DNA from: Buxus sempervirens
Taxonomy: Eukaryota; Streptophyta; Magnoliopsida; Buxales; Buxaceae
Reading direction: 5' to 3'
DNA length: 64,000 bases
Assembly: GCA_947561395.2 (NCBI GenBank)
Contig: OX387194.1
Location: forward strand, 12,200,048-12,264,047
Under the pieces are notes generated by a model. The model made no database searches. It worked only from the letters and a program-made list of their open reading frames with translations, and was not told the origin of the DNA. The translations under genes were made by a program, and so were the position numbers. Positions 46,546 to 58,446 of this stretch are shown one piece after another; positions within the stretch are counted from its first letter, which is position 1, and each line of letters begins with the position of its first letter.

Positions 46546-48529
46546 CCCTTGTTTTTTGTACGTTTTTTATGCCAAAATATTAATTTGCATGAGAATATTC
46601 ACATTATTTATGGCTTCAGTTTCCGAACTAAAGGCTATGCCTGCATTCCATGTAATAGTTCTCATATTGTGTGGATGATATTTTGTTTGTCTAATTAATT
46701 ATACATTTATGTGAAATTTTTTAATTTTGTTTCTAGCTACTTTTAAAAATTGCATCAAGGTATGGGAATTATTTACTTTTTATTTTTTGACGAAAAACTC
46801 CTTTTATTAATTTAAAATTTTTTTATTCTACTAGCTTTTTGTTGTTAAATATTTTATCAATTTTGTTATTGTTTATTCTATGAATTTTTAGTCAATGATT
46901 AAAGATGAAAAAAAAAATTATTTTCTCAACATTTGTTACCATTCAATGCTGTCAAGCTTCTATTGGCCAATGAACTGGGGCCCATGGAGCATGACAATCT
47001 ATGGCTGAGTGGGGTGTCTTGGAGTCTGCTTGGTGAATGTAATCCAGTCCATTCAAGAACTGGCATAGACCATCTATTCAAAGTTTCAAACTTTGGACTG
47101 GAACGCACATTAGCATTTTATAATCTAAAATCAAACCATAATAATATCTAACAATGAATATGTAGCAAAGTCCTTCTACGGCACTAAAACCCAAGAAGCT
47201 ATCAAAGATATAACCTAGTTGACCACACAAAATTTTCTAACCATCATGCCCTAAAAAATGCTCCGATTAGGTACCCACCATAGTGTCCATGGAGTAGCAG
47301 AAAAAAAAATACCCTCTAAAGCTTCCTCCTAATCTTCTCTCTCTCTTGCATTAAAAACTGAAAAACTTTTTTTCACTTTTTTTTTTCTACAATTGCTTGC
47401 CATTGTATAGTTGAACCCTCTAACAGGTTCAACTATAGATGATGTCAATGGGTGCGTAGAAATAGAACGGCTGTTTCAAGCGCAAACGCATCATTTCCTT
47501 TTGGGACATTTAGGCCCCGTTTAGATAGCAAGAGAATACAAGAAACTAATAGAAAATAGGCTTTTCTCGCTTCCCAGGTGCGTTTGGCTGACTAGAAATT
47601 GTGGGGCCCACAGTTTCTTAAGATTAAAAATGATAATAACCGCCCTTTTTTGTTTCCTACATGTTAAGATCAAATTTTGCATCGTGAAAAACAAAATTTG
47701 AAAAGTTTTCAATGATACCCCTCTTCTAGTGACGGTCATCGTCTTCAACCCCTCTCCCTGCATCTGCATGACTCTTCTTTACATTCTTTTTTAATTTATT
47801 TTATTCTCTACAACTTCTCGAATTCTTGGTATTAGGAGTGTGTCATGAGCATAAATCGAAAGTATCAACATTGTCACATGTTAATAATTAAATTTTTTAT
47901 TATATAATTATTCATTTATATATTAAATTTTTGGGTTATTTCTATGTAGGGTAGGATTGAAAGTATAGTTGAGGATTCCTATGATTTTCTTGTTATACAA
48001 ACACAAAATGCAAGATTTTTAGTTATAACTATATAATTTTCTTGTAGCATCTAAATAGCATCAAGAAAGTTATTTTTCTGTTTTCATTCTTTTCACTTTC
48101 TTCTCTTTTCTTTTTCTCACTGTCCTTTCTCACATTCTCTCAACATTCAAATGGAGCCTTAACCCTAACCTACTTCTATCAGGTTGGTAGCAAGGCAGGT
48201 CGGGGGATTTACCCAGTTGTATTAAAAACTGTTTAAAAATTGTGTTTTTAAATATAATATGTTATAATTAATAATATATTTATTCATTAAATATGTACCT
48301 TTTTATATATGATATGTATTAAATAATATTTTAAACATATAAAACTAAGTTCGGGTCCCCGGGGCGGTTGGCTAAACCTTAACCCAATTATGGCAATTCC
48401 AAACTCTGACCATTAGAGGGCGTGGCAGGTTAAACGGCATCCCTAATTGAGATTAAAAAGGAACTGAATGACCTAAGGAGGAAGGCCAATGAGTTTCTAG
48501 ATTTCATTTGGCCTATGAGCCCTTGTTTT
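46546..48529 (+). repeat. Tandem segment unit 3, deleted for both genes
   Basis: It starts GCCCTTGTTTTTTGTACG, includes the EC1 upstream block (46930-47110), then jumps at 47137-47142 (AATCAAACCA | TAATAATATCTAAC) to sequence matching unit 2 at 41260, so the PIP-like gene and its surroundings are missing. It ends ATTTCATTTGGCCTATGAG, where unit 4 starts. No gene is left. Confidence 0.8.
48164..48455. mobile_element. Left-truncated copy of the GATGGCAAT hAT-like element (unit 3)
   Basis: Paralogue of 45193-45519, lacking about 60 bp at its left end (AGCCTTA joins CCCTAACC). Its right terminal GGCATCCCTAATT is kept. Confidence 0.55.
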
Positions 48530-49733
48530 TGGTAGATTTCTTATGCCAAAATATTAATTTGCATGAGAATATTCACATTATTTATGGCTTCAGTTTCCGA
48601 ACTAAAGGCTATGCCTGCATTCCATGTAATAGTTCTCATATTGTGTGTGGATGATATTTTGTTTGTCTAATTAATTATACATTTATGTGAAATTTTTTAA
48701 TTTTGTTTCTAGCTACTTTTAAAAATTGCATCAAGGTATGGGAATTATTTACTTTTTATTTTTTGACGTAAAACTCATTTTATTAATTTAAAATTTTTTT
48801 ATTCTACTAGCTTTCTGTTGTTAAATATTTTATCAATTTTGTTATTATTTATTCTCTGAATTTTTAGTCAATGATTAAATTGAAAAAAAAAATTTATTTT
48901 CTCAACATTTGTTACCATTCAATGCTGTCAAGCTTCTATTGGCCAACGAACTGGGGCCCATGGAGCATGACAATCTATGGCTGACTGGGGTGTCTTGGAG
49001 TCTGCTTGGTGACTGTAATCCAGTCCATTCAAGAACCAGCATAGATCATCTATTCAAAGTTTCAAACTTTGGACTGGAAAGCACATTAATAGCATCTAGG
49101 AAAAGCATTTTATAATCTAAAATCAAACCATTGAGTAAAGAACTCTTGTTAACCGGTTCAATTAGTGGTTCAAGCCAAGACAACCCAAGAGACAAAAATT
49201 TAATGAGGTGAGGTTAATTAACAAAAAGTAAATTAACAAGTGAAGTTTTTCAAATACGTTGCCACATGTTAAATCCATTTCTGACAAGGTTTCTTAGTCT
49301 CGAGGGTTTCACCATTGGTTTAATTAAACCATACTAAATACCAAACTGAACCGATAAGGTGGCCGAACTGGTTCAACCGCTGGTTCAATGCTCCTTAAAT
49401 TATTAACCCATGATGATACTCTAAGCCGTTGAAGTGGTACGGTTCTTGGCATCAAATTACCAACTTTATTTATTCCTCAATAAACCTCAGTGCACGTCAT
49501 GGATAAAGTGACATTAGTAATTTCAAGTTTTCAACATTCAAATGCTGGAAATTCAAGTCTCATGTTCTACCTACCCTAGACCAATCTCTCCATATCTTTT
49601 GGTCTAACACGCCGCCTCTGAATCCCTCAAGAAAAAAAATAGAAAATGCTAAATAATGAATTCAACACCATGGATGAACAGGAAAATTGAAAATAGTGTT
49701 AAAGAGACCAATACAAAATATCCCAACACTACC

Positions 49734-49741
49734 TATATATA
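49734..49741 (+). promoter_or_regulatory. Possible TATA box of the unit 4 PIP-like gene
   Basis: TATATATA 116 bp before the start codon, in the context ACCTATATATACTTC shared with the unit 2 gene. Confidence 0.5.
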
Positions 49742-49856
49742 CTTCAACACATCTATATTCTCATCACATGCACAAGACTTTTCTTAGCAAAAGAATACAG
49801 AGACCAAGTTTTCAGGTGAAAAGCTTCCAAACCGGTGGCCGGCGGGGATTTCCGAT

Positions 49857-50075
49857 ATGGGTTTCAGCCGAGGACTCACCCTTTTGCTAGTTTTTGTCAC
49901 TTGGGTTTCCATTTTGAGTCAAATCAGTGTGAAGGCAGCTAGAATGCTCTCAGAGGATTTCGCCGGTGCAAGTAACTTGGCGACGTACTCGTCGGCGTCG
50001 AAGAATTTGGAGTCTGCCATGATGTATTGGCTCGGACGATTATCATCTGGGCCGAGCCCAGGGCAGGGCCACTAA
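49857..50075 (+). CDS. PIP/PIPL-type secreted peptide precursor, unit 4 copy, shortened motif
   Basis: A 72-residue precursor, paralogue of 39752-39973. It has the same signal peptide (MGFSRGLTLLLVFVTWVSIL..VKAA) and the block EDFAGASNLAT. It ends RLSSGPSPGQGH. Against the SGPSxxGxGH consensus and the unit 2 copy (SGPSRRGDGH) one codon is missing in the C-terminal peptide; SGPS and the final GH are kept. Whether the shorter peptide still signals is unknown. A longer frame starting at 49687 in another phase runs into it and is a shadow. Downstream lies a small inserted repeat (50225-50425). Confidence 0.82.
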   Translation: MGFSRGLTLLLVFVTWVSILSQISVKAARMLSEDFAGASNLATYSSASKNLESAMMYWLGRLSSGPSPGQGH

Positions 50076-50224
50076 CTCGTTCAAGTTGTGTGGTTTTGTG
50101 GTTCGGGAACAAAGGTTATCGTTCTTAAAAGGTTTAATAAAAGGAAAATGTAAATGGAAAGTTCAAATTTTTTTCTAGATTATTTATGTTCTCTCTTCTT
50201 TTGTGTTTCTTGTGTTATTAGTTA

Positions 50225-50425
50225 TATTACTAGTAGGGTGCACGTGCATAACTGCACATAGGGGAGGGAATAGTTGCAAGGTTTCAATTTAAAAGTGGAA
50301 GGTGGTTGTGGTAGTTATATGTTGGCATTGTTTTAGTTGAGGAGGGTAATATTTGGAAAAAAAAAAGGGGAAGCCAGAATCTAAGGGAACATTCCCCCAT
50401 CTTCCCTTTATTAACAGTATAGATA
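50225..50425. mobile_element. Small insertion with TACTAGTAGGGTGCACGTGC start
   Basis: It opens TTACTAGTAGGGTGCACGTG and ends near CTTTATTAACAGTATAGATAGA. Unit 2 has no counterpart between TAACTTCTATAAATTTTATG and its neighbours (about 40080), so this is an insertion after the units diverged. It shares the opening with the repeats at 35165 and 60419. Confidence 0.5.
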
Positions 50426-50579
50426 GATGATTTTATGTTTCTTCTATTTGTTTATTTAATTTGGAAAAATTGTGGGGAATTTCTACCCTATCCATGTGTG
50501 GCATCTTATTTGAAGAACCTTACTTATCCAAGTGTACTATCAATTACATGTATTTATTTAACACAAGTTATCCAAAAAG

Positions 50580-50940
50580 TAACTTTTTTTTTTAAAGCAC
50601 AAGTAACTTATTGTAGCTATAGATAGGTCCTTATGTTGAGTCATTTATCTAAAGCACAAGTGCATTAAAATACAATTTAATGAATAAAACTTTTTAGATG
50701 TGCAAAATTTCACTAGGGATAATAATAATAATAATCCAACTTGGGTTGAGTTCAAATATTTATTAAACACAAGTTTTCCAAAAAGTAACTTATTGTAGCT
50801 ATAGATAAGTGCTTATGTTGAGTCATTTATCTAAAAGCACAAGTGGATTAAAATACAATTTAATGAATAAAACTTTTTAGATGTGCAAAATTGCACTAGG
50901 GATAATAATAATAATAATCCAACTTGGGTTGAGTTCAAAT
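50580..50940. repeat. 182-bp tandem duplication downstream of the unit 4 PIP-like gene
   Basis: TTGTAGCTATAGATA at 50611 recurs at 50793; both copies end in a (AAT)n run and CCAACTTGGGTTGAGTTCAA. Unit 2 has one copy (about 40230-40350). Confidence 0.8.
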
Positions 50941-51236
50941 TGGGTGAACTCATTTATCAACTTTTGGAAGTTTTTATGTTACTAACCTGCTTATCCACCG
51001 GATTTTATGCCATGTGTGGTATTAGTTTCTCACGGGAGACCCAATTGCTTCAGAATTGATTTCTATGAAGTGCTTTGTAAAAAAGTGCTTGAAATGAAAA
51101 GATAACGCTTGGCAAATTCCTATGTAAGAAGTGTTTTTAGGCTAAGAAGGTAATAAATTACAAAATATTACAAGGACAAATGATTTAAACAAAACTATCA
51201 ACCAGTGAGTGTCAATATGAAGAAATAATCCAATGA

Positions 51237-52491
51237 CAACTTGAGCAATTCTCAAAGGGGAATTGTAAAGCTCTCCACTAAAGACTTGAAAATTTCGGTC
51301 TTACCCTCAAATATTTAATTTGATTTCAATTCTGCCCTCTTAATTCCTTACCATCTTAAATGGGTCCTTACAGTAAAAGCTTTCAATTTACATCTCAATC
51401 CTCCCTAAGCTGCTCAAACTCTTAGAGCCAGAGGGTTGAATTTGCTCTACTTGTACTTTTAGTTGACATTGAGGGCTGCAATGAGCTATAGGTTACTTAC
51501 CCCTTACTACAATGAGTTGCGCATTCTAAATAAGTATGGAAACTTCGCATTTCGCCGAAATTTCGCTAATGAGATCTAGCGAAATTTCGGTGAAATGGGA
51601 AATATTTCCCGATAAAGGGAAATGAAAAAAATGTGTTTTCTTATACTTTTTTATGTATTTTTTTATTATTACATTCATAATAAATGAAAATATTGGAAAA
51701 TCTCACCAGATTTCGCAAAATTTCACCAACATTTTGTGAAATTTCCCCAAAATCAGAAAAACTGAAAAAATCTCATTTTCCCCAAACATTTTGAGTCGCT
51801 GACTTTGCGAAATCGAAAATAGGAGACTCAGAGGCTGCAATGAGTTATAGGTCGCTCAGCCCTAAGCTTTCTCAAATCAAAGATGCAGAAAATTCTTAAA
51901 ATGAGGCAATCAAAATATGATTTTCAAAGTTCTACTAATGCCTATAAAACAACTTCCCACGTTATTGATAAACAGGAGTTCACTAGTAAGACCTTAAAAA
52001 TTAATGCTGTCAAATGTACTACCAGTTAAAAGGCAAGATTAAGTTCTTAATTACACAGAACCAAACGCAGAAAAAATTAATATAACAGGAAATGCAATTC
52101 CCAACTAATTTTTCCTCTTCCCAAATTTTCTGACAGTTCTGCACATGTTTGGATTGTTTCATCTAACAGTTGATGAAAATATTTCACATCGCTTTTCCCA
52201 ATTGCAATTCCCATGAAACATGAAGTTAGCTGGGAAACATTTTCCCTCTATGGTATGGTTTCCCTGAGACTAAATGGAATTTTTCTATAAAAATATAGAG
52301 AGAATGATACACTAAGAACCAGTAAATTCTTCCTAAAAAGGGACCAGGAAGTTTAAGAACAAATCTCTCTCCAGCAAAACCACCTTTTGGATTACCAGGC
52401 AGAAAGATAACCCCCCACCAACCCTTTTTTAACACTTCAAAGACTACTATTCTTCATTGTTTTCAGGTCATCTACACCTCAAAAGTTCAGC
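51237..52491. other. Intergenic region and 3' flank of the NPH3-like gene
   Basis: No gene seen. At 51540-51800 there is a degenerate GAAATTTCG/CGAAATTTC inverted repeat. It is flanked by direct repeats GGCTGCAATGAGCTATAGGT (51474) and GGCTGCAATGAGTTATAGGT (about 51833). The last few hundred bases before 52492 should hold the NPH3-like 3' untranslated region; its end cannot be placed. Confidence 0.5.
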
Positions 52492-55400
52492 TTAAGAGAC
52501 AGAATGCCTCCTGTATCTTGCAGAGGAACCAGAGGATTTGGCCTCCCCAGGATTCCGTGAAGTTGGGCTCTGAGAACTCCCAGATGTCTCTGAACACCGG
52601 TTCTCTCTCTGTGATTTACCCCTAACCCACAACTTTTCAAGGAATCTCCTTGACCGAGATGGCAACAATACACCATTGCCTCTATTTTTGCTGCTCTTCT
52701 TGTTGTTGTTCTTCCCATTTTTTTGACATTCCTCGTCATTGATCTTCATGTGGCTCATCTGTTTCTTGAGGGATTTGCAGTCCCCAGATTCTGTCCTATC
52801 CCAGTCCTCTTCCATGTTTGGCGTGGAACGAGAACTGTCACATAATGCATTTTGTGGAGCATTTAAACTCCCTGCAGCTGTTCTGACCTGCTCAAAGAAG
52901 AGGACCTGGACAACAACACGAAGTGGGAGCCGCTCATTCTGGGCTGCATGCATGGATGCATCCATTGTCAGCTTTTTTACGTCCACCAGGGCACATATCT
53001 TCTTCCTCTCAACTTTTGTAAAGTTTGGGTGCTCCTGAACACAATGTCATTGAAGACTTCTGTCATAAAAGCAATAAGAAGAAGAAAAACTACTAGAAGG
53101 GAAAAAGGTTATGAGACAGACACTTCTTTCTATTCAGTCTACATATCCAACACATTTCAACAAAGCAATTGTGTTCATACCAGTTTGGATAATTGCAAAC
53201 CTGATACTTTATTTACTTCTAGACATATTGAAATAACGTGCATAGTTTGCATCTTCATGGGTTTATATTGTTTATAGACCATTTATGACACTCAAGGACA
53301 CATCTGTTGGATTGTTTACATTGCATCCAACATTATGACTTGATTATCTGTCCATGACAACTCTCTAGATTTATTAAAGGTATGTACATTTACATGTATT
53401 TGTAAGAGAATGTGTGCTTGTATGTGTTTTTGTGTGTTGACATGTCCTCATATACAGTCTGACACTGCATCAGCTTAGCAATTTGACACTAAGAGAATGT
53501 GTGCTCATCTGTTGGATTGTTTACATTGCATCCAACATTATGACTTGATTATCTGTCCATGACAACTCTCTAGATTTATTAAAGGTATGTACATTTACAT
53601 GTATTTGTAAGAGAATGTGTGCTTGTATGTGTTTTTGTGTGTTGACATGTCCTCATATACAGTCTGACACTGCATCAGCTTAGCAATTTGACACTAAGAG
53701 AATGTGTGCTTTTATGTGTTTTTGTGTGTTGACATGTCCTCATATAGAGTCTGGCACTGCATCAGCTTAGCAATTTGCCACTCATGCTCGTCTCTACAGA
53801 ACACAGATTGACAAACAAAACAGCAATCTATTTTACATAAAGAATTGGAATCTCAAAGAGGCATGATGGATGCTGAGAAGGGCTCCTCAGAGAGATGCTG
53901 CCCAAGTTTGGTAAAATACGATCACAGCATTTCAGCTATATATGGAAACTGAGAAAGCAACAATAGCAACAAATTGGTAAACTGGGGCTATTTAACCAGG
54001 TCAAGTACAGCAGAGTAATGTTCCCCATGGAAAAATGAAATGGAAGTTCCAAACACGTTTCTTGTATGTGAGATGGAAATATAACTATTTAGAAAATGGT
54101 TCTTACCTTAAGGTACATATCAATGGCTCTGTATAAGCCGTCATGGATGGGTCGTGCCGAACTTGGAATTGATTGTGCAAGTTCAATGAATCTGGAAATA
54201 GGAAGATTTGGATCAAGGGAAATCTCAGCAAGATATCCATCAATAAGTTTGCCGACATTCAACAATGATCCACACCCCAAAATAAATTCCTCTGCAGGCT
54301 TCTCATTCTTCTCAACATAATCTGAATCCCGGGTGGATCGATTTTGAATGAGAAAATGGTTCACAATGCTTTGCACAAGTCCAACATCATAAACAGCAGT
54401 GTCGGGAGATCGCACTGGAATCAGTAGATCACTTACAGAAGCTTCATCCAACTTCAAACTGATCCTCTTAATTAATTCTTCCCTCGAAACATCACCAATG
54501 TCAACTAAGATGGCAGCTTTAAGCAATTTAAGAAGGAAACTACAAGAACAACCAACACCCTTATCTGATGGCAATAACCAGATAATGCTTTCAATTAATG
54601 ACCTGTTCCTCCTGGTGTAGTCCTCAGAGACTAAAATATCAATGGAATCTGGTAACCATCTGATAGCATAAGTCTTGAGTGCTTCCCCTATTATGTCACC
54701 AGACATTCTCCCCTTTGATTTCACTGCAATCATCACTCGCTTGTAGAGATCAACATCCAGCACACATATATCTTCAATCCACCAGTCTCTGGGAACAGAG
54801 TGGATCTTCTGTTGCAATTTTGCCTCATTTTCAATAATCTTATCTGTCACCGCCAATTTTCGATTGTATGTGTAAGACCAATTTACATTTGAAGGGTCCA
54901 CAGAAGTTTTGGAGGCAATTGAATCTATGCACCTCCCAACAATCTTCAGATCTTCAGACCAGGGTAAGAGAGACTTTGTAGTCAGCAGAACGATAATAGA
55001 ATCTTTCCAGCTGCGGAAGATACTGGAGTTTAGAAACACCTCAATTTTGAATATTAGATTTCCTCGATCAACATCCTCAGTCATCTCAAGGTACTCTGCC
55101 GCACACCGGGCAGCAACAACATTATAAGCATCTAGTGTTACAGTCATACCATAGCAAAATTTGGCACAAATCTCAAATGCTTTTGATCCACCGGGAAAAT
55201 CAACCATACAAACTTCATCACTTTTCTCCTCATTAGCCTCCAGTATCAGATTTTGCATACGGTTGCTCTTGGACAAAAGAGGGAACTGCATTGAAGATCA
55301 TGATTGACAGTTAAAATCAGTAGAATTAACACTTAAATAGTCTGTTATAACTGAAACATGCCAACAATCTGGAAAAATATCAGTAGGTCTAATATTTCAA

Positions 55401-58400
55401 GTTGAAGCAGTTCCAAGCAGACAGGTTATTTACCATCTTAATCAGAGGCAGATTAAGACAATCCATTGATTTCAAGTTTCTATTTTTCAGTAAAAATAAC
55501 AGAAAAAAAAATTGTATATTTTTTTATTTGTTGGGTCCAATGATAGAATCACCAACAACAATTATGATGATACGGATCACAGATATGCTAGTAAAAATAA
55601 CTTTTGCTTCTCTAAAACCAGTTCCAGAACCATTCTCCCAGTCAAACAAACAATGGGCATAAAGTGCATGCAATTTAAATAGACAAGATCAAAAGTTGCA
55701 GTTTGTTTTTATATAAAACAGTTAAACCTGTGATTTTAACAAGACCATACATCTGGTAAAATCTAATTAACTTATGGTTATTTAAATATCATTTCAACAT
55801 TTTCTTTAGATTTATTCTGGCTTACTTTCCATCAACGAGGCAATCACTATAGCTCTGTTTAAAAGATTCCATTAAGGAATTTTCACAGATTTTGTGGACT
55901 GAACTAATTGAAGAAGAAAATCAGTTCCAATCATAGGGCTTACAATCACTTCACTATACAAATTAATGGCAAGAATACCTTGTGTAAGTAAAACTTCACT
56001 TCGCCAATGCTTATTACAACATCCGTTGGAAGTTCAGATGCCACATACCTGCATGAGATGAAAAATGCTAAGCATGTAAACAGGAGATACAACTGTTTAA
56101 GGTTATATAGAACAGGATAGAGATAAATAAGTAACAAAGGGATGCAATGTATTTCTATTATCTAAAAAAAAGAGTTGACCCATAGCTAGTGTACACGGGT
56201 GGTCTCCCCTCAGGGATTCCTAATTACTTTCCCAACTTAGCTTATCTAATCTTTCAAAGAAAAGAAAAAAAATACAAAAAAAAAATTTATTGAACAACAA
56301 TGAATAAATGTTCCATCCAATAAAAGATATGTGGGAGATAACTAGTATACTGGTCTCTCTTAAGATCTAAAGATTGCCAACCAGTATCATACTTCCACAC
56401 ATGTTACACGTGTAAGGGGGGTCATGCACAAAATTACATGTGAGTAAGGGGATCCATCTCAATTCCAACCCAATTTGACGGTCATTAAGAAAATAACTTC
56501 AAAACAGAATCACCGTTACAAGCTTATCATCCTACATTTAATAAAATGCCATGGTTGTAATTTATCCTTGCTCCTTCCCAAAAGTAATATCATGTGAAAA
56601 TGTACCAGAAGTCTCCACAGAACATGAATTTAAGTGTTAAATCTATTTAAACACAGGATATCAGAAGACATTAAGCCTGCATCCTGAGTTATGTGTGAAC
56701 TAGCAGAAGATCAAATGTTAGGTTCTTCGTCAGTACAAACTGCAAAGAATAATTGATCATACAAGATCAGCAAACTAGAATGATCATACAAAGCAAGAGG
56801 ACAGCATCCTACCATGTCAATGAAGTGTATAAATAAATGATCATACAATGCATTTCACCCATGGTGCTACTAAAACTTATGGTGAATCTTAAAACAAATT
56901 CCCTTGTTCATTCTGATAATAACATCACCATAAAGCTTGCTATTCTTTCAAAACTTCCCAATTCCTGTTTCGGGTTACAGAATTGCAGAATATTTCTATA
57001 GCCAAAAATTCCATTCAGTAGGTTTGTTTCTTCTTTCAAGACTATTTTATAAGTGGTCAACTAGTCTCCTTCAAAATTGTTCTTTCATTCTTTAATCAAC
57101 ATGGAAAACAATTATCACCTTCAGAAAAATGGAGATGGCAAGAAGGCGGGACAAAATAAAGTGTACACATAGAAGTTGGCTCTTGAGCACACAATGCAAT
57201 GGACCTCCTCCAGCAGAAGTTTTCTAAATCCAAGATCCATGACAATTAGGATGAATCATAATTATTATACTGCCGGAAAACCCAGTTTCAGATCAACAAA
57301 AAAATATGCTGATTACAGCGCTCAGACATATAACGAGGCTTTCTTCATCTATTCCTCCAAATTTAGTTGTTGCACTACAAGTTCGAAGTGCCACTAAACG
57401 AAGAACCACAAAATTATAGTATTTTTCTTTTGATTTTGAATCTCGTCCATATGTATCCCAACCACCAAATGATCTTTTTTCAGTCAAATATTCTCTCCTA
57501 TCTATGTACATCCTAGCTACCCGTATGCATTCTGACTTCAATTTTAAGGAAAATTTCACACCTTCGGAAATAGGGAATTCAATTCTTAATAATATTTCCA
57601 TAAAAATTTATAAAAAAAAAATATATATCTTCTATTACGGGAATTTTAACACCCTTCCTAAAGGAATATCTGGGAAATTTTAAACTGCAGAAGAAATACA
57701 AGGACAACCAACTCAACACAGTTAATATCCCTTGAAAAACTTGGAGTATCTTGCGACAGGATTGCGACTTGCATTAATTATGTTCCATAAACGCAGCCAG
57801 ATTTGTGGATGCAAGTTCCCCGGGCTTACATATGTGGATCAAATGTTTCAACTTGCATTAAATGTTCCCCATCAATAGTTATCACAAAATTTCCCCTTTG
57901 TTATCTTAGTCTATACAGTTGGATCATCAAATTCATCAACTATGACATTTCAAAAGGTGGACCCCCAAGTATGATCTAAAGTAATGACTTGTTAAGGCCA
58001 CCGTCATCCCTTCATTAATCTTTCCAATTCTTGTGCTTAATCCTTAATTTTCTGGCCAAGAAAGGTAAATCTACCTGAAACAGTAATTTCCCATCAACTA
58101 CATCCACATATACTCAAAAATAAAACATTAACAATTTCTTTCAAATAAAAATAAAATTTAGCTAATTATTTTCAGTATATATCTTCTTCCAAAAAAAAAA
58201 CTTATCTACATTTGAAATTGTCTACAGAAACACACACACACGCAAGACTGGAGTATTCGAGATGCAACCCACTGGACAAGAGAAGAAAAACAGACAAACT
58301 GGAAGAAGAAAGAGAACCAAAGACTCATTGAAAAAGTAGTCAAGGCATAAGACTACAATGGAACAAAAAGGAAGTAAACCACACCTGATCGAATTGTTAT

Positions 58401-58446
58401 CAGCTTGGAATGCATCAGGCTTGGACCCCAGCTTCATAAACTTCAT
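52492..58446 (-). CDS. NPH3/RPT2-like (NRL) BTB protein, four exons, 617 residues
   Basis: Exons on the minus strand: 58446-58385, 56048-55979, 55285-54107 and 53034-52492, all with GT-AG introns and phases that join without a break (62+70+1179+543 = 1854 nt). The N-terminus MKFMKLGSKPDAF and FYLHKFPLLSKSNR open a BTB domain (about residues 28-130). The NPH3 domain spans about 211-488, with DWWIEDI, the GLYRAIDMYLK|EHPNF motif across the last intron and NERLPLRVVVQVLFFEQVR. SYTYNRK lies between the two domains. The tail ends RYRRHSVS. NRL proteins are plant plasma-membrane-linked adaptors in phototropin or auxin (NPY/PIN) signalling, acting as CUL3 substrate adaptors in some cases. The sequence looks closest to the NPY group, but I cannot place it firmly. 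The start is the first ATG of the family-typical N-terminus. Stretches of the exons open on the plus strand are shadows. Confidence 0.95.
53301..53790. repeat. 205-bp tandem repeat in intron 3 of the NPH3-like gene
   Basis: CATCTGTTGGATTGTTTACA starts at 53301 and again at 53506, the two units being almost identical. A third partial unit starts near 53697 (AAGAGAATGTGTGCTTTTATG). Near-identity indicates a recent duplication within the intron. Confidence 0.9.
57293..57601 (-). other. Unrecognised 102-codon open frame in intron 1 of the NPH3-like gene
   Basis: Its composition is not low-complexity (IRVARMYIDRREYL and KRSFGGWDTYGRDSKSKEK), unlike most chance frames here. I recognise no family. 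It could be an exon fragment of a captured gene, an alternative exon or chance. There is no promoter or splice evidence. Confidence 0.2.

Larger units (their letters stand above)
48530..51236 (+). repeat. Tandem segment unit 4 (PIP only)
   Basis: It starts like unit 3 (GCCCTTGTTTTTGGTAG), carries the EC1 upstream block without EC1 (48905-49090), then sequence paralogous to 38940-40650 of unit 2 including the PIP-like gene. Similarity ends near 51236 (AATCCAATGACAA). Confidence 0.8.

Noticed and set aside
52479-53277. Plus-strand and alternative-frame ORFs over the last NPH3-like exon
   Set aside because: Shadows: the spliced minus-strand exon keeps the NPH3 motifs and joins in phase with exon 3.
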